Source: Diplonema papillatum (taxonomy: Eukaryota > Euglenozoa > Diplonemea > Diplonemida > Diplonemidae). From it: a stretch of DNA of 64,000 bases. Shown piece after piece: positions 20,893 through 32,497 of the stretch. The position numbers and the translations under genes were made by a program. The stretch's first letter is position 1. Each line of letters opens with the position of its first letter. The notes under the pieces were generated by a model. That model was given only the letters and a program-made list of their open reading frames with translations. It did not search any database and was not told the origin of the DNA. The stretch spans positions 1 through 64,000 of the forward strand of contig JAPJBO010000506.1 of assembly GCA_030068145.1 (NCBI GenBank). The letters run 5' to 3'.

Positions 20893-22676
20893 ATGCCGGT
20901 TTGTAGTAATACTCGCGGTGCCCAGCCGCCAAGTGTGCAGCGTTATTCTGAGTTTCGTGCGGTGCATCTGGTTTTAGTGCGGGGGTTCAGCTACTAACTT
21001 AGGGGGTTTTTCTTTCTGTCGAAAACCGACGTCGCCCCCTCGAAAAATATCAGGTTTTTTTATCGGCAACACATACCGTCCGTGCAATTCCTGCAGAGAA
21101 TAGTTGACCCTCGCTAGGTTTTGTTCTTTAGCCACATGCAATGTGTGAGGAACCGCCCAAGTAGGACCTTCTGATCATGATCATTTGCCAAATTTGCCAC
21201 CTGAAACCACGTCCTGGATTTGGGCTCAGGGTAGTGCGGTCAACGAAAACGAGGATCCACATCCATTTCCCCATCCCGAGGGCTGCGACTCAACTATTCT
21301 CAGCAAACGCGCCTTCGGTCACCTCTTCATCTAAACGTAGTATTCTGCGCTGAGACCAGAAAGACGGCGCATTCTCTCGTCGGTCGCAGGTTCCTCATGT
21401 CTTGTCACTACGCATCTCGCTTTGCAACTCGGGAGATCGCCCTCTTGGTCAACTTTGATGTGGAGTTCTCAATGCACTCCTGCGTGTTCGTTCTAAACCG
21501 CTTGTTCGCTGTCATACCCTGCAGTCGGCTGGTGGGAATCAGCCCGTTCCTCGCCGGTCTCCAGTTGCGACCGGCTTTTCCTCCCTTTCCTGCCGGTGAA
21601 CTTACCAAAAAAAAAAACATTTCTCAAAATTATGGCCCAAAGTGGCCAAGTATGGGTCAAAAGTGCAGTTGTATGCAGTTTTGCTGCCCCAAAAAAATAA
21701 CGCTGAACCACGCCCCCCCCCTCCCAAACACAAAGAACGTCCATCGTGAGAGAAAAAATGTCTCTCACTGGTCAAATGTGGTCGGAAATTGGGAAGAAAT
21801 CTCCCTACTGTGCGTCCTCCCCGGGGGCAAGGGTTCCATGTCTGCCACTCCTGGGTGGTCTTGTCAGCCGCTTCCGTCAGGCCGCCCAGTCAGGACCCAC
21901 CGGCTAACCAGTTACGAGAGACACATGCCGAGCTGATGGCAGCCAACCGGGCCGACTGGCCCAGATGCACGCTGGAACACGGAGTGGTAGTACCCGAGAA
22001 TGCCCAATTCTCGAGGCGGCTCCAGCAGGAGATGATGGCTGAAATCCTTGCGGAACGGGCAGGGCTCGAAGCACGAGGCTGGGTAGCCAGGAACCCCAGC
22101 ATGTGCTGCTGCCCGTGTGCACCGGCGTTCTTCCAGAAGTGCACGGTTGAACGAAAGCTATCGCACAAGGCCACATGATCTCGCAATGCTCTATTCTGAC
22201 TCTTTCTCTCCATCTCAAGGTCTCTCCTTCGAAATTTCGGGTCTGCATTCTTGTACGTATGGTTCGTTTCGCGCGTAGTTTCAGCAGCGCGTTCGTTCAC
22301 CAGTGCGAACACGGTTCTGCTGATAACTTGAAAACTAGGATCATTTTCAAGAAGTAAAAGTTCTTCCGTTAAATCCGGGCAGGACCATGGCATTGACGCT
22401 CTGCGGAGCTCTTTTTCCAGCATCTTATCGCTTCTTCGTGGTGGGCTTATCCCTTGGTTCTCTCCGGGATACTTCTTCAATGTCCATTCGATCCATTCCA
22501 CCATCATCCGGTAGGGGGTTACGCCTCGGAGGGGCTTTCATCGTCCGCGTTGTAGAATGAAGATGATTCCCTGGCATCCTCTGTGTTGCCGGTGCATCAC
22601 CGAAAATAAGCAGGAAAGCACAGCACAAAGGTACGTGGAAAGCAGAGAAAATGCGGAGACGGGGCGTTATTCTTCT
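20893..22676. other. No secure gene; two candidate coding stretches
   Basis: On the plus strand 21905-22110 reads ETHAELMAANRADWPRC and ENAQFSRRLQQEMMAEILAE, helix-like and plausible as an exon. On the minus strand 22507-22160 reads a charged stretch including MLEKELRRASMPWSCPDL and NDPSFQVISRTVFALVNE, also plausible. They overlap the same region from opposite strands and neither shows a family motif or clean splice sites, so I leave both as candidates. Confidence 0.3.
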
Positions 22677-23310
22677 TGGGCTCGGCTTCCTGCTTCTCCG
22701 CCCCGCCGTCCTTCGATTGCAGTGAGCTTCCATCGCGGATGGGTGCTTCTGCTTCGCAGCAATCTACTTTTTTGTGGTGCTCACCGTCACGAGCACTGCT
22801 GCACAGTGTTTTTGTCCGCTTCCATCCTTCGCCTCTCACCAGCTCCATCTCTGCCCCGCCCTCTTTCGACTGCAGTGAGCTTCCACCGGCGGAGGCGCTG
22901 GGTGGGAGCTTCTGCTTCGCAGTATTCTACTTTTCGTGGTTCTTCACGCGTCGCCTGGCACAAGCACTGCTGCACAGTGTTTTGTCCGCTTCACCCTTTG
23001 CCTCCCACCAGCTCCATCTCCGCCCCGCCCTCCTTCGACTGCAGTAAGCTTGCATCAGCGGATGGGTGGGAGCTTCACAGCAATCTATTTTTTGTGGCTC
23101 TTCACCGTCACCCGGTACGAGCACTGCTGCACAGTGTTCATTGTCCGCTTCATCCTTTGCCTCCAGCAGCACCATCTCCGCCCCGCGCTCCTTCGACTGC
23201 AGTGAGCTTCCATCAGCGGAGGCGCTGGGTGGGAGCGGGAGCTTCCCAGCAATCTTTTTTGCCGCCACCCGGCACGAGCACTGCTGCCCAGTGTTCTCGT
23301 CCGCTTCATC
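22677..23310 (+). repeat. ~155- to 168-bp minisatellite upstream of the ammonium transporter
   Basis: Four units mark themselves by CGACTGCAGTGAGCTTCCA (about 22714, 22868, 23036, 23192), then GGTGGGAGCTTC, CACGAGCACTGCTGCACAGTG and TTTGTCCGCTTCATCC. The spacing is 154, 168 and 156 bp. A long plus frame runs through it but does not repeat in phase, so it is not considered coding. It ends ~320 bp before the transporter start. Confidence 0.75.
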
Positions 23311-23628
23311 CTTAGATCATTCAGCTTGCGCGCTCGTCTTCTTGACAGTACTGAACCACGTGCGTGCACTGTTGAAAGCACCATTTTCATCTATGACACG
23401 GAGCAAGAGGGATTACGGATCGGGCCGATCAGCGTCGCAAAGCAGCAACTTTGTGGAAATGCGGTAGCAGACGCTACTGCCACCCGTGGAGAGCACCAAA
23501 TAAAATTGCGGCCACCCGGATTTCCAGGTCTCTTGCAATGCTGCCTTGTGAACTTACTCTGTGAACACAAGCAACGCGAAGGGTTGTAGACGCACCTTAA
23601 AAGAGAGGCAAGCAAAAAGTAAGTTAAA

Positions 23629-25212
23629 ATGTCGGCGGCAGACATAGCAGAGGTCACGGCCCAGATCCAGGGGGATTTGAGCGCTACGACGAATGCTCTC
23701 GACGCGATCGAGATGGACATGGACGTCTTCTGGCTGCTGCTAGGAGGAGCTCTGGTGTTTCTGATGCAGGCCGGGTTCGGGCTTCTGGAAGCCGGCTCCG
23801 TGAAGAGCACGTCGGTGGTCAACATCATCTTCAAGAATTTGTGCGATGCGTGCATCGGCGCCTTCTTCTTCTACATGGTGGGGTATGGCCTTGCCTTCGG
23901 CGACGACTCCGGGAAGGGATCGCGGAACGCGTTCGTCGGGAACAGCGACTTCTGGCTGAAGAACGGCGGCAACTTCGACTCCGACCCGCGGCTGTTCGCG
24001 TTCTGGTTCTTCCAGTTCGCGTTCTGCGCCACCGCGGCGACCATCGTCTCCGGCGCGGTCGCAGAGAGGACGCAGCTTTTCGCGTACTTCGTGTACTCGG
24101 CGTGGATCTGCGGGTTTGTGTACCCGACGGTGGTCCACTGGTGCTGGTCGACCTACGGGTGGGCGAGCCCCTTCAGCTCTTCCAGCCGAATCGGCATGGG
24201 GATGATCGACTTCGCGGGTTCCGGCGTCGTCCACATGGTCGGTGGGTTCGCTGCGCTGACCGGAGCTGTCATCATCGGGCCGCGCAGGGGAAAGCCGTTC
24301 CTGAACCCGGAAGGCGAGAGGCAGCCCGGGGTGTTCAGGTTCGACGAGGGCGCCAACCCCCTGCACTTCAGTGGCCACAACAAGGTCTTCCAGGTCCTCG
24401 GCATGTTCATCCTGTGGACCGGTTGGTACGGGTTCAACTGCGTGTCGACGCTCACCCTCACGGGCGGAATGGCTGACCTCGCGGCGAAGATCGGCGTGAC
24501 CACGGTTCTGGGAGCTGCCGGAGGAGGTTCCATCGTGCTGCTTTTCGACTGCATTATGCAGAAGCTGTTCCCGAGGAAGTCGAAGCAGCTGGTCCCGGGG
24601 AACGACGACGGGTTGGACCAGACGATCGCCGTTGCGCAGGAGTCGTGGATCAAGTGGATGCAGGCGAGGGGAGAGGACACGTCTAACCCGCCGCCGGAGG
24701 CCATGGAAGGCTACTCGGTCTACTACGACCTCTCCCTGCTGGTCAACGGTGTCCTCGCCGGGTTGGTGTCAATCACCGCCGGCTGCGCCGTCATCGAACC
24801 GTGGGCTGCCCTCACCATCGGTGTGCTCGGCGGTCTCATCTACTACGGCGCGTCGATAATGCTGGTTAAGCTCCGCATCGACGACCCGTTGGACGCGTTC
24901 GCCGTGCACGGAGTGTGCGGCTACTGGGGAATCACAGCCGTTGGCTTCTTCGCTACCAGCACCAACGTTCGCACCGCATACGGTGATGCGATGGCTGACA
25001 AAGACTACTACGGCGTTTTCTACGGCGGCAACGGCGACCAGCTGGGCATCCAGGTGCTCGTCGGTTTGGTGATCGCGATGTGGACCGTCACGCTCGTTTC
25101 CATCTGCTTCGCGATCCTGAAGTTCGCAGGGCGCCTCCGCGTCCCGGACCACCTGCCCGAATACGAAGGCGTCGACAACCACGAGCACGGCGTCAAGGCC
25201 TACGTGAAGTGA
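23629..25212 (+). CDS. AMT: Ammonium transporter, AMT/MEP/Rh superfamily, AMT type
   Basis: An intact, single-exon gene of 527 aa. It moves ammonium across a membrane, probably the plasma membrane. The extracellular N-terminus is ~32 aa; the first membrane helix is about 33-55 (LLLGGALVFLMQAGFGLLEA) and ten more follow, the usual 11-helix plan. The signature DFAGSGVVHMVGG holds the first twin histidine (about residue 202) and DAFAVHGVCGYWG the second (about 427), both needed for substrate conduction. A ~50-residue hydrophilic insert at about 313-362 (DDGLDQTIAVAQESW, SNPPPEAMEG) separates two helices. The C-terminal tail ends EHGVKAYVK. The chosen ATG follows AAGTAAGTTAAA, and the next in-frame ATG would remove part of the N-terminal domain. 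The protein resembles AMTs of diatoms and other red-lineage algae. Its lack of introns contrasts with its neighbours. Confidence 0.96.
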   Translation: MSAADIAEVTAQIQGDLSATTNALDAIEMDMDVFWLLLGGALVFLMQAGFGLLEAGSVKSTSVVNIIFKNLCDACIGAFFFYMVGYGLAFGDDSGKGSRNAFVGNSDFWLKNGGNFDSDPRLFAFWFFQFAFCATAATIVSGAVAERTQLFAYFVYSAWICGFVYPTVVHWCWSTYGWASPFSSSSRIGMGMIDFAGSGVVHMVGGFAALTGAVIIGPRRGKPFLNPEGERQPGVFRFDEGANPLHFSGHNKVFQVLGMFILWTGWYGFNCVSTLTLTGGMADLAAKIGVTTVLGAAGGGSIVLLFDCIMQKLFPRKSKQLVPGNDDGLDQTIAVAQESWIKWMQARGEDTSNPPPEAMEGYSVYYDLSLLVNGVLAGLVSITAGCAVIEPWAALTIGVLGGLIYYGASIMLVKLRIDDPLDAFAVHGVCGYWGITAVGFFATSTNVRTAYGDAMADKDYYGVFYGGNGDQLGIQVLVGLVIAMWTVTLVSICFAILKFAGRLRVPDHLPEYEGVDNHEHGVKAYVK

Positions 25213-25361
25213 TCACCCCCCGCGTCGACCGCGCAGTGTGGGGGGGGCAGCCCTGGAACCAGGGTGGGCTCGGGGCAGAAAGAACAACACAGACACCGCC
25301 GTCCCCCTCCGGAACGGAAAGAAGGAAAAAAAAAAAAAAAAAAAAAACCCCGCGGGGGTTT
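25213..25361 (+). other. 3' flank of the ammonium transporter
   Basis: Short unique sequence, then an A tract (25326-25347). No clear polyadenylation signal could be assigned. Confidence 0.4.
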
Positions 25362-25655
25362 TACATAAGCGCCAGCTTGAAAGGAAAATGCTCGACGATG
25401 CTGCCCGACAAAGAACAGAAGGGATCCCAAGTGCTGTAACTACCGAACCACGTGTTGAACGGACGTGAGGTCATGCGGGTCTACCCCTACACGGCAAATC
25501 ACACAAATACAACAGGTCAAAGTCCTGAGTGAGAAAACAACACACGGTGGTGTAAGCGAAGAACAAATCAGATTGTGTTTGTATTGTATTTGCCCCTTCC
25601 CTCTATATTTCCTCCCTTCCATTCGGAGTCGAAGCAGCTACGTCGAGTATTTTTT
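25362..25655 (+). mobile_element. MITE family R2, near full length
   Basis: A ~295-bp element starting ATAAGCGCCAGCTTGAAAGG and ending GCAGCTACGTCGAGTATTTT. Ends are imperfect inverted repeats (AAATGCTCGACGATGCTGCC against AAATACTCGACGTAGCTGCT). The head aligns base for base with the R1 head, so R1 and R2 share terminal repeats but have unrelated middles. Other copies: 29035-29330, 36246-36430 and 55462-55752 (reverse). Confidence 0.75.
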
Positions 25656-25685
25656 TTTTTTTTTTTTGTGTTAGCAACGCATTGT

Positions 25686-25790
25686 CGGTGTGCTAAGAAT
25701 TAGTAGTTGGCAGCGTACTACATGAAACTTGTCAAAGCAGGTGAGTTCCGCTAGTGCGCACAAAAAAAAACGCCATGCCCGATCTCCCAG
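25686..25790 (+). repeat. R6 dispersed repeat, partial
   Basis: TTAGTAGTTGGCAGCGTACT, ACTTGTCAAAGCAGGTGAG and CCGCTAGTGCGCACAAAAA. Followed by an R9-type copy at 25844-25890. Confidence 0.6.
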
Positions 25791-25890
25791 CAGAGGTACT
25801 ATACCGCTACGAAAATACGATACCTTGTACTAAACCTGTTATGGTCGACTCTAACCCCCCGGATCTCTAAGTTAACTTACACTCTAAAAG

Positions 25891-26678
25891 TGGGACGTTG
25901 ACGGTGTCCGTCCGTAGCAACCTCTCTCTGGAGGGGGTTGGTCCGGCAAAGCTCCTTTTTCAGTACAACAGCACGACCGTGATTCCATTCGTTCATCTCC
26001 GCCGAGGAGGGGCGTGTCCCCCCAAAACACCCTGAGTTCCACGGAAATTAAAAGAAGGATTTCGAGAAAAAAAAAAGGCTGCCTCCTGCCCGTTGTTTTT
26101 ATCTTGTTTTTATTTCTTCCCCCCTCCTTTTTTTTCCTTCTTCGATTGGCAAACACTCACTTTTGCTCTCCTGCAAGCGACGCCTCAGGACGAAGTACAA
26201 CGGCCCAGCTTGTCCGCCTTAGTACCACTTTTGAAGACCAGGACCCGGTGTCCCGAAAGGGACGTTTGCAACACGTCGAGTTCATCCAGAGTGCCTGCGC
26301 ACACGCACACACACGTGCACACACGCGTTTACGCAAACAGGGGCCGCGAAGACAAAGGAAGCCTCATTAAAACGCGATTAAAGTTTAAAAAAAAAAAAGA
26401 ACCCATTGCCCCCGTCCCCCATCCCATACCACCACACCCCCCCTCCCCCCCACCCCCCCACCCGATGGTGGCTCACCACACCTTCAATCCCGTGCTTCAA
26501 CGATTCAAAGAAGGGCTTTCAGACGAGACAAGGACTGCCCCCCCCCGGCCCCTCTCTTTCCTCTTCTCGTACCCCCGTCAGTTCCTCTTCCTGCAGGCGA
26601 CATCCCATCCCTATCCCCTGCCTTCCCACGCAGTCTGACGACGTCCGTCTGAAAAGCATTTTTGAGCGAGAAGCACGG

Positions 26679-26710
<32 letters not shown>

Positions 26711-29034
26711 CACAACCTCAACGATTTCGAAAGGGGAGGGGACAATTCTGAACCGCCCGATGAATGGCAGCAGGCAGGGGTAAAGGCTGCCGCCATCTCT
26801 GGGTTCTTCACAGCACACTTCTTTCACGAGAACAACCCCGTTGCCACGATAGGACGACAGGCTTGCGAGGTGCAGTCTACCTTCTTTACCTTTGGAAACT
26901 TATGTAAACATGTTCCCAGGCGAACTAACGAACCGCTCTTTGTGCGTCTGTTGTGTCAGAAATGTTCCCATCGCATCCCAGTACAGCGAGTCTACACAAA
27001 AATCAAGAATGCATCTCATCCCCGGTTTTCTGAGTAAGAATAAATTCGTTGCCAAAAGAATTTTAAAAAGCCAAAATAACAGGAACCGTCCAGGAAAATG
27101 AAAAACAAAAGAGAGAACACATGAGCATGGAAGCACCAATGGGACATGCCACAGGACCGGTCCGCCACGAGAACGTTGCTCCGCAGCGTTTTTGAGGTAG
27201 GGAAACACAGTGACCAGTCAACCATCTTCACTCTCGCCAACCCCCCCACCCCCCTCGTAGAAGGCTGACCAGAAGTCCCCTGCGACGAGATTGGCAGTCA
27301 TTCTTTTTTTGAAGAATTACACCTTTGTAGGAAAGGCCGTCACCCAGTCGCAAAAAGAGCGAACCGTTGGAAATGTGCTGACCACAGGTAGATATGGTTT
27401 AGTGCCAGGCGCAAGCACTCAACGGAAAAAGCCTCCATTTTGGTGGATTTACCATCCCAGCCTCTTTCTAGGATACGACCTGGCGGCGCCTCGGAGCATT
27501 TCTTTCTTCTTTTTTAGCTTTCCTTTGATCATAGGTGTCACGGCAAGTTTTGGCAGCCGCTGCTTAACAAAATTTGACGTGGGCGGCTTTGGATTTACAT
27601 CTGAACGACACCTCAATACAAAAACTTTCACTCTAAAAAAAGGTTGTCGACAACTAACAGTAGTAAAAGAATAAAACAAAACTACGCACTTCTTTCAAAC
27701 GCGGGGCAGACTGATCCTGCGAACAAAGAATGTATCCCTTGGGGTAGCCCTCAGCGCTCTTGTTAAGGATCAGCCACTTTGGCCGGATGGCCGGATAAAC
27801 CAGACCCCCCCCCCCTCTACAGTGCAGTTGCCTTGGAGGCTGGGTGGTCAAATTCTCTAAGGTGAAATGGTCAAAATTCCCTGCCAAAAGTGGGCCCACA
27901 AAAATTTTCCAAAGTGTGGTATTTGGTGTATTTGGGGCAAAAAAAAAATTTTTTTTTTTCTGACCGCCCACCGTGGTGACCACCTTAGAGTGTGACAGGT
28001 AGCGTCTCCCCCCTCCACAGTGAAAATAGCCTGAGGGGGGGGGGGGGGGGGGGGGGGTCAGCCGGCTGATGGATGGATGGATGGTTCTTAACAAGATGCC
28101 TGGTATGGTAGCCCTATCTCCGTTTCTGTCGATCCATGACTCACACGGAGGCTGCATTGGGCATGAAAGCACGATTTCGCAGTTCAAGAAACTCCGTATG
28201 GACAACGAAAGCAGCGTTTTCCCGGCAGCATTCGATGCTCTTTTTGGACCCTCTTATATCCCGGAACGGACGGAACTTCGCTTTCCTTTCACCTGGCTTT
28301 GCCTTTTTGGTTGTACCCGCATGTCATTCGTCTGATGGAGGCAGCTGTACATTTGTAGGCGAAAGTGCGAAGTTTCGGACACTTAGAACTGCGATACTTG
28401 CTTTTTGCTGCTGGCAATCTGCGTGCTACGGCGCTGCGGCCCTCAACCGAGAGGCACTGCACTCAGGATACGACACCCGTGCCATGTGTCGACAGGACAG
28501 GAGAGCGGCACCCCTTTCTTACCTTTTTCATCTCGCAGTTGCTCGGAGCTAATACCCCCCCCCCCCGGCATTCGAACCCGGACTGTCGGCTGCTGGCCGA
28601 TTCTGTGCGGAGCGACCGCACCTTTCGTCCTTCCTCAAACGAGCCGTCTTCGTTGAAAAGCTGCTTTTTTCGAAGAAGACGGAGAGACACACAACCAAAA
28701 AAGAAAGAAAAAAATTAAAAGTGGGCGAGAGAGATGGCGTGAGCGCCATCGATCCGTGCCGGGAACGTGTGAGAAGACAGACAACTTCACGCCTGCTCAG
28801 GATGAGCTTAACGGCGTGTCTGAGCTTCTCGTTCTTCGTGGCACAAGGGCGCGAAGAAGAACCGTCAGCAAGATCACACCGGGCAAGGGAAGGGTGTGGG
28901 TGGGAGGGATTCAAGGCCCAGAATCAGTCGTCGACGTCTAAGAAAAAACGAAAAGAGAAACAAGAAAGCTGCGGTGTCAAGAAATAAAAGGGGACAGCTT
29001 TCATCTTCGATATCGCCTTTCTTTTTTTTTTTTA
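25891..29034. other. No gene recognised; low-complexity tracts and a diverged R1 MITE
   Basis: 27308-27440 is a strongly diverged R1 MITE (CACCTTTGTAGGAAAG, AATGTGCTGACCACAGGTAG, CAGGCGCAAGCACTCAAC). Homopolymer tracts lie at 26682-26709 (A), 28036-28058 (G) and 28555-28566 (C). 28565-28600 holds a reverse-strand B-box-like GGGTTCGAATGCCGG. Short frames exist on both strands without family motifs. Confidence 0.45.
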
Positions 29035-29330
29035 TATACATAAGCGCCAGCTTGAAAGGAAATGCTCGACGATGCTGCCCGACAAAGAACAGAAGGGATC
29101 CCAAGTGCTGTAACTACCGAACCACGTGTTGAACGGACGTGAGGTCATGCGGGTCTACCCCTACACGACAAATCACACAAACACAACAGGTCAAAAGTCC
29201 TGAGTGAGAAAACAACACACGGTGGTGTAAGCGAAGAACAAATCAGATTGTGTTTGTATTGTATTTGCCCCTTACCTCTATATTTCCCCCCTTTCATTCG
29301 GAGTCGAAGCAGCTACGTCGAGTATTTCTT
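29035..29330 (+). mobile_element. MITE family R2, near full length
   Basis: Almost identical to 25362-25655, including ATGCGGGTCTACCCCTACAC and ACACACGGTGGTGTAAGCG. High identity suggests recent activity. An R1/R2-type head (CAAGCGCCTGCTTTTGTAGG, 29339) follows immediately. Confidence 0.8.
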
Positions 29331-29691
29331 CTTTTTTGAACAAGCGCCTGCTTTTGTAGGAAATACTCAGGACGGCCGCCAGCTGCGACCTTTGCTGGAG
29401 AAACGTGCAGGACCTATTTGTCGTTTCTCCTCCCGTCTAAAGAGCACATGCACCTGAGAACATTTCTTTTTTTTGCTTTTGCATTCTCCAAACCTTTAGC
29501 GACGAAGAAGAAGAAGACGCAAAAAAAGCGGATCAAGTAAGTCATCCAGCATCACTGTTGTTTTCTTGCCCCCCCTTTTTCCTTCTTCTTTTTTTTTCTT
29601 ATGCTACAGCAGTCTATTTGACCTCTTCTGCGTGAGGTTTGCGTCTGAAAAGAGAACGCAAAAGAAAACCAAAAAGCAAGGAAAGTAAAAA

Positions 29692-29912
29692 AAATACTCG
29701 AGGGACTGCCTTGTGCTCATTTCGAAGGAGGCTAGAGGGGGAGAAAACAATACAACTACAAAGTGGGTCTTTTTTGTTGAACGCTTACGCCCGCCACTAA
29801 ACCCAGGGTTACCTGTGTTTCGTGTGGGCTACAGCACATTTACCTCCTTTGATCTATCGCAACTGGCAGTCTCCTCAAGCATTTCCTACAAAGCAGGTGC
29901 TTATACAAAAAA
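29692..29912 (-). mobile_element. MITE family R1, full length, reverse orientation
   Basis: Reverse complement of the R1 consensus, from AAATACTCGAGGGACTGCC to AAAGCAGGTGCTTATACAAA. It shows that the family inserts in both orientations. Confidence 0.8.
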
Positions 29913-31206
29913 AAAAAGAAAGGGGTGCCGCGTAACGGACGCTCACTTTTTTGCACTTATTTGTGCCACCCCTGGCACTTGCCGACACTTTTTCATTTGC
30001 CTCTCGTAGGTAGCGCGCTGTGGTGATGTCTGAGAGAGCTGTGGCGCGGGGGGGGGGATGGCCTGCGGCTTTGGTCCTGGGCATCTTTTCCACCGCGAGT
30101 CTCTCGATGGTGGGCAAGGCTTCTCCTCGGAGACTGCTTTCTTTCGCTCCGCCTGTCACCGTAAGCCTTTTTTGCTATTTTTTACCTTCCCACACCTTGC
30201 CCCCGTTGTCCAGACCCTGCGTCTTGATGATGGTGCTTTATTTCTCACGCCCCTACTTCATCCTATTATTGCAGCAATCCCCTTGCACCTCTCAACGCAT
30301 TTCGAGGCTCTCACCCACGAACTAGAGGTTACAGTTCGTCGTCTACCCACCCTACTGCAGTCCTTCGCTTACTTGCATGTCATGCCATTGGGATATCACT
30401 ACAATATATACGAGTTCACCCGCGTCTAGTGATCCGAAGTAAAACAAACCGGTGGCACGTGCCACAAGACCGATGAAAGCGAAGGAAACATGGGTGGGGG
30501 GGGGGGAGCCTTTTCCTTCTTTTTTTCATTCTTGTTTTTTGTTCCATCATTTTCGTGGGCCGTGCGTGCCTCACACAGTGCCCGCAGCATCTCCGGCACA
30601 TTCATCCACCCAGGTCTTCCCCACCTCTCTAGTTGCACCTTCTTTTTTTGCACCTTCTCCGCTTTCCTCAGCCCTCTCCCCCTTCTGGTAGCACGGTGCA
30701 CGGTGCGCTAGTCATGCCATTTACTAGCCGGTTATCTTATTAGTCATAAATCTTACAAGTCATATGGCTACTGCCTGGGAGGAAGAATGACTACTGGAGG
30801 GACTACTCTGGGAGGAAGAATAACTACAGTAGTCATTCTTATGAATGACTGGTGCACCGTGCGGGAGGTCCTGGCTGTGACGAGCTACGAACAGCCGCCT
30901 GCCAAACAGACTCACACCGCTGTCCTGTCTGCAGACACTCAGGTTCCGCGCTGATTGATGGTCCGCCTCATGCGTCCGCGGCTTAAAGGACCGAAACACG
31001 GCGCAGACGGGACCAGCGCGGTGTTGAGCACATATCCATTCCAAGCACGTTCTTGCAATCTCCCCCCTCTCCCCCAGAAGACCTCGTCTTGTTTTCCCCT
31101 TTGCTTTTTTTTGTTGTTCCCGTTTTTTCTTTTGCCTGACTTTTCATCGGATACCCCTTTCTCCGTTCTGCGAGTGTCCTTGCGATGCGATCGTCAGTGA
31201 AAGTTT
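29913..31206. other. No secure gene
   Basis: 30058-30429 has a plus frame whose last third (RLDDGALFLTPLLHPIIAAI, HFEALTHELEVTVRRL) looks amphipathic, but lacks a homologue or clear splice sites. 30770-30860 has two GGGAGGAAGAATGACTAC-type repeats and a GACTACTGG/CCAGTAGTC-like inverted set. Confidence 0.3.
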
Positions 31207-31275
31207 TGGGTTAGAATGCAAAGGATCTGTGGCGATGATCTGCATTAGCCACTACCTCTTTGATCGTACCGTGTC
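31207..31275 (+). repeat. R5 dispersed copy
   Basis: GGGTTAGAATGCAAAGGATC, TGGCGATGATCTGCAT and CTACCTCTTTGATCGTACCG, closest to the copy at 63585-63690. Confidence 0.65.
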
Positions 31276-32146
31276 GTGCTTCTGGCGTTTGCACTCATGC
31301 TCATTCGAATCGTCGTCCTCGCGCGGTCGATTTGCGACTCTTCCCTTCCTTGCCGGTTTGCAGTGAATGCGCATTTCGTCGCACGCCTGGCACAAGAAGA
31401 ACCGAAGCGCCCTGGTATGCACCTGATTCGATTCCGTTCTGTCTTGCAGGTCTGGGATCAGCGGTGTCCCAGGACGTTGAAGCGGATACACCCAAGGCCC
31501 TCCATTGGCGGGCTCCTCCTTTGGAATAGTTGCATGCTTGAGCAGGCCGTCTTGCAATTTTGCGCTACCTGCAGAGAAGGGGGGCGGGGGAGCAGCAACT
31601 TTAAAATGATCATTTTTAGAGTTAAGGAATTTCTCGCTCTTGCGACCTCCGGGCACGAGTCACTCTTCAGCGACTCTTCGCTTCTGAAAGTACGTTCGTT
31701 GCAACCATTCATGAAGTTGTCCCTCGTTCAAACTATCAATAGCTGAGTTGGCGGCGGGCCGGACACGACACGTGTGCTGTCCCCGAGGTTCGACGTCACT
31801 CGCCCACTGTTTCCTTCGTTTGCTATACGTGTATTGCGATGTCGGTGGCGGAACTTTCGAAACGACGTTCCGTCGCAGACTGGCAAGACGAAAGCGGCAC
31901 GGCTCGCACTGCACGTCCTCGGTCCCTCCGCTACATCTCTCGCCACCGAGTTTGGTTTCCTGGTGTCGCAAAGTTTGGTTACACGTCCCCTGCGAAGAAT
32001 GTGCGGCACATTTCCTTTGCCAAAGCGCACCGTAGAAAGATCAGGCCGCATTTTAGCTTCGAAAGGCCCTGATTTTTTGCGCCGGTGTAGAATGACTGCC
32101 ATATCACCGGAACCCAACCACTCGTTTGAGTTGTTGTTACTTCGCC
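31276..32146. other. No secure gene; possible P-loop-like fragment
   Basis: On the plus strand 31870-32090 one frame reads SQTGKTKAARLALHVLG followed by SATSLATEFGFLVSQSL, which is suggestive of a degraded P-loop NTPase of a mobile element because GKT is followed by a helix. The glycine-rich loop lacks the usual GxxxxGK pattern and frames shift nearby, so this is a weak suggestion. Confidence 0.25.
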
Positions 32147-32497
32147 TCAGGACGTTTCCGGCGATGGGGAGGTTCTATTTCTTTTCCTAGTTTTCCCGTG
32201 CTGGCTCTGTTTGGCTTGGAAGACCTGCCTGTCTGGGTTTGAAACATTTGAACCAATTGTGGGTGAGTGTTGCTTGGAGGGGTATTGCTCCGGAATTTCC
32301 AAAACATGAATTGCGATCTCGTTGTGCCAACCGAAAAGGGCAATCAGAAGCTCATCTGCTGGCACCCCTGGTGTTTGCATTGCCTTTTTCCACGTGGAAA
32401 GCCTGCCTTCGTTCCCAGACATCTTGTCCGGAACCGTCGGGGAGTATACACTGTTCTTAGAATGCATCTCCGACTGGATATCTGGGACCACCGTCAC
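32147..32497 (-). pseudogene. Possible OTU-like peptidase fragment
   Basis: The minus frame reads RLSTWKKAMQTPGVPADELL followed by IALFGWHNEIAIHVLEI. This resembles the OTU-domain segment in which a W-x-D-E helix is followed by an LA-x-x-x-N-x-x-I-x-V strand. Upstream and downstream catalytic motifs are not visible. With the OTU-like ORF at 12055-12789 it suggests that OTU-bearing mobile elements are dispersed in this genome. Confidence 0.3.

Noticed and set aside
22557..23315. 252-codon plus ORF upstream of the ammonium transporter
   Set aside because: It runs through a minisatellite whose units are read in different phases, so the peptide is not conserved between units.
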